Shown here piece by piece: positions 1 through 4,490 of a stretch of DNA of 6,366 nucleotides (the first letter of the stretch is position 1; each line of letters opens with the position of its first letter). Below the pieces are notes generated by a model. It did not search any database, was not told the origin of the DNA, and was given only the letters and a program-made list of their open reading frames with translations. Where the stretch lies: NCBI GenBank assembly GCA_002482435.1, contig DLFZ01000063.1:3931-10296 (forward strand). The letters run 5' to 3'. This stretch comes from Christensenella sp. UBA7707. GTDB taxonomy: Bacteria; Bacillota; Clostridia; Christensenellales; CAG-138. Both the position numbers and the translations under genes were made by a program.

Positions 1-190
1 CTTTGTCACCACGTACGCTTTCGCACGCCACCGAAACGCTCTCATAGCCGTCCTTTCGCTCAAGATATGCTTCCTTGAGCGTAGAAAAACGGGAAAGGTC
101 GTCGGTAAGCGGCAAAAGCTTTACGGTGCCTTTTACGCCGTGGGGCCTTAAAATAAGGCCCACGCGCAGATAGTCGGATTGCTTCGTCAC
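1..190 (-). CDS. rimM: Ribosome maturation factor RimM, N-terminal part (runs off the window edge)
   Basis: RimM binds ribosomal protein uS19 and helps mature the head of the 30S subunit. Only the first 63 codons are visible. They read VTKQSDYLRVGLILRPHGVK and continue with GTVKLLPLTDDLSRF, which matches the start of the RimM barrel domain (a glycine-isoleucine/leucine strand, HGVKG, then P-x-TD-x-x-x-RF). The start is GTG at 190-188. It overlaps the stop codon of the upstream khpA as GTGA, and a GGAG at 199-196 lies 5 nt before it, so translation is probably coupled to khpA. The C-terminal PRC-type domain lies outside the window. RimM after a KH protein and bS16 is the normal Firmicutes order, and trmD and rplS would be expected next. 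Confidence 0.95.
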   Translation of the reverse strand, partial: MTKQSDYLRVGLILRPHGVKGTVKLLPLTDDLSRFSTLKEAYLERKDGYESVSVACESVRGDK

Positions 191-414
191 ACGATCTCCA
201 CGATGTACTTACGGTTTTCCTTGACGGAGGCAGCCTTCACAACGGTGCGGATGGCTTTGGCAATGCGCCCCTGTTTGCCGATGACCTTGCCCATATCTTC
301 GGGGGCAACGGAAAGCTCCAGGATCACGGCGTTTTCGCCTTCCTTTTCCACAACCTTCACCTCGTCGGGCTTATCCACGAGATTCATTGCGATAAAACGA
401 ACCAGTTCTCCCAT
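187..414 (-). CDS. khpA: KhpA, small KH-domain RNA-binding protein (YlqC family)
   Basis: This 75-residue single KH-domain protein is a global RNA-binding factor. In the known family it pairs with KhpB (Jag/EloR) and affects cell elongation and sRNA/mRNA biology. The sequence shows the family core VAPEDMGKVIGKQGRIAKAI (residues 37-56), in which G46-K-Q-G49 is the GxxG RNA-contact loop, followed by RTVVKAA. Length is typical. The ATG at 414-412 has a strong AGGAGG at 426-421 with 6-nt spacing. It lies 33 nt downstream of rpsP and overlaps rimM by 4 nt, so it sits inside the ribosome maturation operon. No promoter of its own is apparent. The assignment is secure; the cellular role is taken from the family. 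Confidence 0.95.
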   Translation of the reverse strand: MGELVRFIAMNLVDKPDEVKVVEKEGENAVILELSVAPEDMGKVIGKQGRIAKAIRTVVKAASVKENRKYIVEIV

Positions 415-447
415 GGTACCCCTCCTGCTTATGAAATAAGCTCCATG

Positions 448-690
448 TTATTGCAGCGCGCCGGACTTCTTAAGAAGCGCACGCACGGTATCGGTGGGCT
501 GAGCGCCGCTCTTTACCCAGTAGCAAGCGCGGTCGTTATCGACCTTGAGTTCGGCGGGGTCGGTCAGCGGGTTGTAGTAACCGATTTCTTCCACGAAAGC
601 GCCGTTGCGCGGGGCGCGGGAATCCGCAACCACGATGCGGTAAAAGGGACTTTTCTTTGCGCCCATCCTGCGCAGCCTGATCTTCAACAT
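448..690 (-). CDS. rpsP: 30S ribosomal protein bS16
   Basis: Structural protein of the small ribosomal subunit, needed for 30S assembly. The 80 residues carry the family signature near the N terminus ([20 protein letters not shown], then [10 protein letters not shown]) and the EIGYYNP segment around residues 35-41. The length is normal for bacterial bS16. Start ATG at 690-688 with AGGAGG at 704-699 and 8-nt spacing. The 65-nt gap after ffh is the largest in this operon. It contains a poor promoter-like pair on the minus strand (GATAAT at 734-729 with a weak CTGACG 19 nt further upstream), so a secondary internal promoter is possible but not convincing. Otherwise it would be read from the ylxM promoter. 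Confidence 0.98.
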   Translation of the reverse strand: MLKIRLRRMGAKKSPFYRIVVADSRAPRNGAFVEEIGYYNPLTDPAELKVDNDRACYWVKSGAQPTDTVRALLKKSGALQ

Positions 691-755
691 TGTTTGTTCC
701 TCCTGAAACTTCTCTTGGTTTGAACTTTATTATCGAAAACGGTCGCCCGTTATCG

Positions 756-2090
756 TCAGAACCCAAAGGGAAAACGCTTTTTCCCTTTTTTGAACCTGCC
801 GCCTGAAAACTGCTTCATGAGCTTGCGCGACGCCTCAAACTGGTTCAAAAGGCGGTTGACCTCCTGAATGGTGGTACCGCTCCCCTTTGCAACGCGTTTT
901 TTGCGGCTGGCGTTCAAAAGCTCGGGTTTACGGCGCTCCTGCGGCGTCATGGAGCGGATGATGGCGACCATGCGGTTGGTTTGCTTTTCGTCGATCTGCA
1001 TGTTGCCAAGCTTGCTCGCATCGATGCCCGGCATCATGGCGAGCATATCCTGCATGGAACCCATATTTTTCATTTGCTCGAACTGCTCGGCAAAATCCTC
1101 AAGCGTGAAATCGTCGTTTCGAAGCTTTGCCTCAAGCTCGATCGCCTTTTTTTCGTCGAACGCGCTTTGCGCTTTTTCGATGAGTGTAAGCACGTCGCCC
1201 ATGCCGAGAATGCGCGATGCCATGCGATCGGGGTGAAACGGCTCGATGTCGGTGAGCTTTTCGCCTACACCACAGAACTTGATGGGCTTTCCCGTTACCG
1301 CGCGCACGCTCAGCGCCGCGCCGCCCCTCGTATCGCCGTCGAGCTTGGTGATGATAACGCCCGTAAGCTCAAGCTTTTCGTTGAAGCTCTTGGCGACGTT
1401 TACGGCGTCCTGACCGGTCATGGCGTCCACCACAAGCAAAATTTCTGCGGGGTTCAAAAGGCCTTTTAAGGAGGCGACCTCGTCCATCATCTGCTCGTCG
1501 ATGTGAAGCCTGCCTGCGGTATCCACGATCACAAGATCGTGCATGTTCTTTCTCGCGTGCTCCACGGCGAGCCTTGCGGTTTCCACAGGGTCGCTCTGAC
1601 CGCGCTCAAACACAGGGATGCCGAGCTTTTCGCCCACCACTTGAAGCTGCTTTACGGCGGCGGGCCGATAAATATCGCACGCCACAAGAAGCGGCGTTTT
1701 GGAATACTGCTTTTTCAAATACGCGGCAAGCTTGCCGGCCATTGTGGTTTTTCCCGCACCCTGAAGGCCAGCGAGAAGCACAACCGCAGGTGTACGAGAG
1801 CCAAACTCAAGCTTGGCGTTCGCGCCGCCCATGAGCGAGGTAAGCTCCTCGTTTACGATTTTTATAACCTGCTGCCCCGGGGTCAAGCTTTCAAGCACTT
1901 CGCTGCCAACGGCGCGCTCAGTAACGGTATTGACAAAGTTTTTTACGACCGTAAAGTTGACATCCGCCTCCAACAGCGCAAGCTTTACCTCGCGCATGGC
2001 CTCGCGTACGTCTTTATCGTTAAGCTTTCCCTTGCCGGAAAGCTTTTTGAACACATTTTGCAGTTTAGAGGCAAGCCCTTCAAACGCCAT
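756..2090 (-). CDS. ffh: Signal recognition particle GTPase Ffh (SRP54)
   Basis: Ffh binds 4.5S/6S SRP RNA and signal peptides as they leave the ribosome, and docks with FtsY to deliver nascent membrane and secreted proteins. The 444 residues show the full NG-M layout. The N domain is at about 1-95. The GTPase has G1 GLQGAGKTT (108-116), CDIYRPAA (138-145), DTAGR (190-194) and TKLDGDTRGG (248-257). The methionine-rich M domain begins around 320-350 (KNMGSMQDMLAMMPG), with the RNA-binding SGTTIQEVNRLLNQF (404-418) and RKLMK. The protein ends in a short basic tail. Start ATG at 2090-2088 with GAGGAG at 2106-2101. It overlaps the end of ylxM by 11 nt. FtsY, often a neighbour, is not in this window. 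Confidence 0.99.
   Translation of the reverse strand: MAFEGLASKLQNVFKKLSGKGKLNDKDVREAMREVKLALLEADVNFTVVKNFVNTVTERAVGSEVLESLTPGQQVIKIVNEELTSLMGGANAKLEFGSRTPAVVLLAGLQGAGKTTMAGKLAAYLKKQYSKTPLLVACDIYRPAAVKQLQVVGEKLGIPVFERGQSDPVETARLAVEHARKNMHDLVIVDTAGRLHIDEQMMDEVASLKGLLNPAEILLVVDAMTGQDAVNVAKSFNEKLELTGVIITKLDGDTRGGAALSVRAVTGKPIKFCGVGEKLTDIEPFHPDRMASRILGMGDVLTLIEKAQSAFDEKKAIELEAKLRNDDFTLEDFAEQFEQMKNMGSMQDMLAMMPGIDASKLGNMQIDEKQTNRMVAIIRSMTPQERRKPELLNASRKKRVAKGSGTTIQEVNRLLNQFEASRKLMKQFSGGRFKKGKKRFPFGF
765..788. repeat. Perfect 10-bp hairpin inside the last codons of ffh
   Basis: Arms AAAGGGAAAA and TTTTCCCTTT with a 4-nt loop, formed by the codons for the basic C-terminal tail (KKGKKRFPFG). On the minus strand no T tract follows, so it is not a classical ffh terminator; on the plus strand a few extra Ts do follow. 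It may be a coding coincidence or may affect the ffh/rpsP mRNA boundary. Confidence 0.4.
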
Positions 2091-2448
2091 AGTTATTGCT
2101 CTCCTCGCAAAGCTCCTTTAAGCTGTTCATCCGTTCTAAAAGCGTTTCCTTTTCCTGCGCCGGCAAAACCGGTAAGGCTTTGGAAACCGATTCTTCAAGC
2201 GCCTTCACGGCGGCTTTTACGGCTTCGTTGCGGTGAAAAAAGCCAAGCTTTTCTTCCGCCTCCGTAAGCTCCTTTTCGGCGCGCACCAGAGCATCCCTCA
2301 CGCCTTGGCGCGTAATGCCTTCGCGCTCGGCGATTTCAAACAAGGAGCAATCCTCGTAGAGATGCTGCTCCATGAGCGTACGCTGCCTTACGGTAAGCAA
2401 CGCCCCGTAAAGATCCAAAAGGCAGCATAAATACGTGTGTTTTTCCAT
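2080..2448 (-). CDS. ylxM: YlxM family helix-turn-helix protein (UPF0122), SRP-associated
   Basis: YlxM proteins are small HTH proteins encoded next to ffh in Firmicutes and linked to the SRP pathway. The 122 residues have a sigma-70 region 4-like HTH at about 22-60, with the turn around CSLFEIAEREGITRQGVRDA (residues 34-53), followed by a long charged helical C-terminal half typical of the family. It is the first gene of the ylxM-ffh-rpsP-khpA-rimM operon and overlaps ffh by 11 nt. Start ATG at 2448-2446. The best ribosome binding site is AGGCGG at 2462-2457 with 8-nt spacing; a second AGGA only 2 nt before ATG is too close. Whether it regulates transcription or only assists SRP is not decided by the sequence. 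Confidence 0.93.
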   Translation of the reverse strand: MEKHTYLCCLLDLYGALLTVRQRTLMEQHLYEDCSLFEIAEREGITRQGVRDALVRAEKELTEAEEKLGFFHRNEAVKAAVKALEESVSKALPVLPAQEKETLLERMNSLKELCEESNNYGV

Positions 2449-2474
2449 TTTCCTGCCCGCCTTTTTGAAAGCAC

Positions 2475-2496
2475 TGTAAAGGTTTACACCTTTACA
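2475..2496. promoter_or_regulatory. Operator-like inverted repeat at the ylxM-ffh transcription start
   Basis: Two perfect 9-nt arms, TGTAAAGGT and ACCTTTACA, are separated by 4 nt. The element begins one or two bases after the transcription start predicted from the -10 box at 2510-2505. In this place it could be a repressor operator or a small 5' leader hairpin with a GUAA loop. The unit TGTAAA also occurs twice as a direct repeat. I do not recognise it as the site of a named regulator; it does not fit the CcpA cre consensus because the central CG is missing. Confidence 0.45.
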
Positions 2497-2504
2497 CTCT
2501 TGCT

Positions 2505-2532
2505 ATTATATGCGTTTTCGCAAGGAAGTCAA
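2505..2532 (-). promoter_or_regulatory. SigA-type promoter of the ylxM-ffh-rpsP-khpA-rimM operon
   Basis: On the minus strand TTGACT (2532-2527) and TATAAT (2510-2505) are separated by 16 nt, which is a near-consensus housekeeping promoter. Predicted start is around 2498, giving a leader of about 50 nt before the ylxM ATG. It lies just downstream of a terminator-like hairpin, as expected for the first promoter of a separate operon. Confidence 0.8.
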
Positions 2533-2546
2533 GCATTTTCTCGCGC

Positions 2547-2576
2547 AAAAAACGCAAAGCGACCCGAAGGCCGCTT
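2547..2576 (-). terminator. Terminator-like hairpin just upstream of the ylxM promoter
   Basis: In the minus-strand transcript, arms AAGCGGCC and GGTCGCTT (2576-2569 and 2564-2557) enclose a UUCG tetraloop. The one non-Watson-Crick position is a G-U pair that would be a mismatch in the plus-strand RNA. A six-T run follows at 2552-2547 after a 4-nt gap, so the T tract is slightly displaced. It probably insulates the ylxM promoter from upstream reading. It is one of the two copies bounding the structured block. Confidence 0.5.
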
Positions 2577-2660
2577 CGAGGTTGTAAAAAAACCTTGGAG
2601 GTTCGGAGGCCGCAGCCTCCGGAGGCTTCCAACCGCCGCCGACGACATACGCGGTGGCGG

Positions 2661-2688
2661 CGGAAGACCTTGCGCAGCAAGGTTTCCG
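2661..2688. repeat. 12-bp stem-loop with one bulge
   Basis: CGGAA plus ACCTTGC on the left pairs with GCAAGGT plus TTCCG on the right, leaving one unpaired G and a 3-nt loop. It is the longest internal stem of the block apart from the terminator, and lacks a T tract, so it is not a terminator itself. Confidence 0.5.
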
Positions 2689-2736
2689 CTCAGGAATGGC
2701 CGACCGTGCCGTAGGCATAGGGCGTTCCTGTAAATC

Positions 2737-2766
2737 TCAAAAAAGTGGCGCTCGCCACTTTTTTGA
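2737..2766 (-). terminator. Strong Rho-independent terminator after rsfS
   Basis: Perfect 14-nt arms (TCAAAAAAGTGGCG and its complement) with a 2-nt formal centre; a GC core GTGGCG is followed by six Ts in either direction. On the minus strand it lies 46 nt after the rsfS stop, preceded by the UUCG-loop hairpin at 2794-2775. Sequence symmetry makes it work on both strands, but only the minus-strand operon ends here. Confidence 0.85.
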
Positions 2767-2774
2767 CACTCTGA

Positions 2775-2794
2775 AAGCGGCCCGAAGGCCGCTT
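2775..2794 (-). repeat. UUCG-loop hairpin between rsfS and its terminator
   Basis: Perfect 8-nt arms AAGCGGCC and GGCCGCTT surround a loop that reads UUCG on the minus strand, an unusually stable RNA tetraloop. No T tract follows directly. It is the second copy of the hairpin at 2557-2576. It may stabilise the 3' end of the rsfS mRNA or belong to the repeat block. Confidence 0.6.
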
Positions 2795-2811
2795 CTTAAG
2801 CTTATAGGATT

Positions 2812-3186
2812 TTACTCCTTGTCGCCATACTCGGCGGAATAATTGATGAAGCCATCCTTCGCGTCCATCCAAAGACGCTCCATGTTGTAATACGCCCTCT
2901 CGTCGGGCTGGAATATATGAACCAAAATGTCCGAAAAGTCAAGCACGATCCAGCGCCCTTCCGGATAGCCTTCCCTGCGCCTGAGTTCAAGGCCAAGCTC
3001 AGGAGCCTTTTCCTCCAGCTCGTCGCACAGGGTTTTCACATGGGGTACGGCGCGGCCGCTGCAGATTACAAACCAGTCCGCAACAATGGTTTTGTCTGCC
3101 ACGTAGAGCGCCATGATGTCGGACGCCTTTTTGTTATCGAGCACTTTGCAGATGTTGAGCACTTTTTCCTTTAACGCTTCGTTCAA
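2812..3186 (-). CDS. rsfS: Ribosomal silencing factor RsfS
   Basis: RsfS binds ribosomal protein uL14 on the 50S subunit and blocks joining with 30S when nutrients are short. The 124 residues contain the family core: VADWFVICSGRAVPHVKTL (35-53), then REGYPEGRWIVLDFSDILVH (71-90) and IFQPDERAYYNMERLW (91-106). The length is usual. The start is TTG at 3186-3184. It is supported by AAGGAGG at 3200-3194 with 7-nt spacing and by alignment of the N terminus with the family. It overlaps the stop of nadD-yqeK as TTGA, implying coupled translation. It is the last gene of its operon; a terminator follows. The nadD/yqeK/rsfS order is widely conserved in Firmicutes. Confidence 0.96.
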   Translation of the reverse strand: MNEALKEKVLNICKVLDNKKASDIMALYVADKTIVADWFVICSGRAVPHVKTLCDELEEKAPELGLELRRREGYPEGRWIVLDFSDILVHIFQPDERAYYNMERLWMDAKDGFINYSAEYGDKE

Positions 3187-4364
3187 TGTAACGCCTCCTT
3201 GTTTTTGATATCGTGATGAATCAGATATTCCCTGGCCTCAAAAATGCAAGGGTCTATCGCTTTTCCCTTTTCCTTAAGGTGCTTGATTCCGTAATCCATA
3301 CAGGCGAGCACGCCCTCGTTTAAGCCGCGCATCGCCTCCGCACGGAGCTCCTCCACGCCGCAAAAGCTTCGCGTGGGCTCGATTTTGTCCGCAACGTAAG
3401 TGATTTTTTCAAGCACGCTCATGCCTTGCGAGCAAACCGTGTGGTTGGCGATTGCCATAAGCACCTCAGGGTCGGAAACACCATAATCCTCCCGCGCTAC
3501 CTCTGCACCGATGGCTCCGTGCAAAATGCCCGGCGATCCTTTCGAATACCCTACGGGGCTTACCTCAAATCGCTTGAGATATTGAGCCATTACTTCTTTT
3601 GAAACCTTTGCACAATCGTGCAGCAACGCCGCAAGACGTGCCTTTTCCCCATCCGCACCGTAACATTGCGCAAGAAGCATTGCGGCGCGCACTGTACCCA
3701 TGGTATGAACGTATCTTTCTTCATTCAACGCGGCCCTAAGCTTTTCCTGCTTGATGCGAACATCCGCAGGGAGATACAGCCCGTTTTCGTAAAGATAGCG
3801 TTCCGCCCCTTCAGGCAGCATGCCGCTTACACTCTTTGCCGCGTACACGCGGTTTCGTATTTCGGTAGAAGAAAGCTCGGGACCGCTTGCTTTTGACAAA
3901 AGCACCCGTGCGCTGTACCGCGCATTAAGGCTTTCTGCGGCGCTTTTTACGTCGCACGGCTCGCCGCCGCGCGCAAAGCCCACAAAAGCCACCGATTTTA
4001 AAAGCTCCGCCGCCCTGTACCAATTCGGCAGGTCGCAAAGCATATCCGCGCCGACGATACAAAAAAGCTCTGCTCCCGGGTAAGCTTTGTACAGCTGCTG
4101 CACCGTATCATAGGTGTAGCTTTTCCCTTCCCGCTCAAGTTCAATGCCACTCGCTTCGATTCTCGCTTCTTCGGCAAGGCCGCATTCGAGCATTTTCAAG
4201 CGCTCAGAAGCACTCACATGAAAGGCGATCTCTTTGTGCGGCGGATCCGCCGCCACGATAAGAAGCACCTTATCAAGTGAAAACTCCGTAAGCGCCTGCC
4301 GCGCGATGGCAATATGTCCGCAGTGAACGGGGTTGAAGCTGCCCCCCAAAAAACCGATGCGCAT
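3183..4364 (-). CDS. nadD: Fused NadD (nicotinate-nucleotide adenylyltransferase) and YqeK-type HD phosphohydrolase
   Basis: The protein (393 residues) joins two enzymes usually encoded as neighbours. Residues 1-197 are NadD, which makes nicotinate adenine dinucleotide from NaMN and ATP. The nucleotide-binding GGSFNPVHCGH (7-17), PPHK (41-44), SYTYDTV (82-88), GADMLCDLPNWYRAAELL (105-122) and SSTEIR (165-170) are all present. Residues about 205-393 are a YqeK-type HD domain, a family known to hydrolyse Ap4A symmetrically. It shows RYVHTMGTVRAA (217-228), the metal-binding HD in LLHDCAK (247-253), H282, NHT (307-309) and ADKIEP (325-330). Both sets of key residues look intact. The start ATG at 4364 is chosen over upstream in-frame codons because GGAG lies at 4373-4370 and NadD begins exactly here. 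The 3' end overlaps rsfS by 4 nt. Confidence 0.95.
   Translation of the reverse strand: MRIGFLGGSFNPVHCGHIAIARQALTEFSLDKVLLIVAADPPHKEIAFHVSASERLKMLECGLAEEARIEASGIELEREGKSYTYDTVQQLYKAYPGAELFCIVGADMLCDLPNWYRAAELLKSVAFVGFARGGEPCDVKSAAESLNARYSARVLLSKASGPELSSTEIRNRVYAAKSVSGMLPEGAERYLYENGLYLPADVRIKQEKLRAALNEERYVHTMGTVRAAMLLAQCYGADGEKARLAALLHDCAKVSKEVMAQYLKRFEVSPVGYSKGSPGILHGAIGAEVAREDYGVSDPEVLMAIANHTVCSQGMSVLEKITYVADKIEPTRSFCGVEELRAEAMRGLNEGVLACMDYGIKHLKEKGKAIDPCIFEAREYLIHHDIKNKEALH
3187..3200 (-). promoter_or_regulatory. Ribosome binding site that fixes the TTG start of rsfS
   Basis: AAGGAGG at 3200-3194 is a full-strength Shine-Dalgarno placed 7 nt before TTG at 3186. It lies inside the last codons of nadD-yqeK. 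No ATG or GTG in this frame lies at a comparable distance, so TTG is the best start. Confidence 0.8.
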
Positions 4365-4369
4365 GGATT

Positions 4370-4373
4370 CTCC
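4370..4373 (-). promoter_or_regulatory. nadD: Ribosome binding site of nadD-yqeK
   Basis: GGAG 5 nt before the ATG at 4364. It decides the start: the open frame runs on for about 90 more codons upstream, through the promoter region and into the divergent gene, but those codons show no similarity to NadD. Confidence 0.75.
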
Positions 4374-4390
4374 ACAACTTGAATGTTTGC

Positions 4391-4405
4391 TGTCATTTTT
4401 TGACA
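4391..4405. promoter_or_regulatory. Short inverted repeat over the nadD start / divergent -35 box
   Basis: TGTCA and TGACA arms separated by five Ts. It covers the predicted nadD transcription start and the -35 box of the opposite gene, a position from which one bound protein could affect both. Arms of only 5 nt can arise by chance. Confidence 0.3.
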
Positions 4406-4428
4406 TTATACACCAAAGTAGGCATATT
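4400..4428 (+). promoter_or_regulatory. Promoter of the plus-strand membrane protein gene
   Basis: A perfect TTGACA (4400-4405) with CATATT (4423-4428) at 17-nt spacing. The -10 matches only four of six consensus bases. The start would be near 4435, leaving a leader of about 55 nt. A better -10 match, TATAAC at 4467-4472, is too close to the ribosome binding site and lacks a -35 box. Confidence 0.5.
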
Positions 4429-4434
4429 TGGAAA
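4405..4434 (-). promoter_or_regulatory. Promoter of nadD-yqeK-rsfS
   Basis: A perfect TATAAT (4410-4405) with a weaker TTTCCA (4434-4429) 18 nt upstream on the minus strand. The predicted start near 4398 gives a leader of about 34 nt. The -10 box shares base 4405 with the -35 box of the divergent plus-strand promoter, so the two promoters probably compete. Confidence 0.65.
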
Positions 4435-4440
4435 CCGCTG

Positions 4441-4470
4441 TATAGTTTGCACCGATCTGACAAAACTATA
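4441..4470 (+). repeat. Inverted repeat in the leader of the membrane protein gene
   Basis: Perfect 8-nt arms TATAGTTT (4441-4448) and AAACTATA (4463-4470) with a 14-nt centre; one more G-C pair forms if an A is bulged. It lies 3 nt before the ribosome binding site at 4474-4480. It could be an operator or an AU-rich leader hairpin. Confidence 0.4.
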
Positions 4471-4490
4471 ACCGGAGGTGTTGTTCGACT

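Larger units (their letters stand above)
2556..2795 (-). repeat. Structured intergenic block bounded by 22-nt direct repeats (candidate dispersed repeat)
   Basis: This fills most of the 363-bp gene-free stretch between rsfS and ylxM. Near-identical 22-nt sequences at 2556-2577 and 2774-2795 (21 of 22 bases match) each fold into a hairpin with a CGAA/UUCG loop. Between them lie, from low to high coordinates: a 5-bp stem with seven Ts on the minus strand (2603-2586), a 7-bp stem at 2604-2621, a 12-bp palindrome at 2615-2626, GCC/GGC-rich arms at 2633-2640 and 2656-2663, a 12-bp stem with one bulge at 2661-2688, arms CAGGAA/TTCCTG at 2691-2696 and 2725-2730, and the perfect terminator at 2737-2766. 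Short open frames cross it but none has a convincing start or ribosome binding site, and I recognise no protein. It may be a dispersed intergenic repeat or an RNA. Confidence 0.4.

Noticed and set aside
411..420. Adjacent CCATGG and GGTACC sites suggesting a cloning junction
   Set aside because: They overlap the natural start and leader of khpA in an otherwise continuous operon; a chance arrangement is enough.
1503..2267. 254-codon open frame on the plus strand opposite ffh and ylxM
   Set aside because: It lies antisense to two clearly conserved genes, has no plausible ribosome binding site or recognisable motif, and is explained by the codon bias of ffh.
2475..2496. CcpA (cre) or BirA operator
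   Set aside because: The central CG of cre is absent and the arm spacing does not match the long spacing of BirA sites.
2556..2795. Insertion sequence or CRISPR-like array
   Set aside because: There is no transposase, no terminal inverted repeats with target duplications and only two copies of the bounding repeat, not regularly spaced.
2492..2872. Short open frames on both strands crossing the gene-free stretch
   Set aside because: They overlap each other, the terminator, the rsfS 3' end or the ylxM promoter, lack ribosome binding sites and are low-complexity GC-rich translations.
4467..4472. TATAAC as the -10 box of the plus-strand gene
   Set aside because: The start would fall in the ribosome binding site and no -35 box lies at the right distance.
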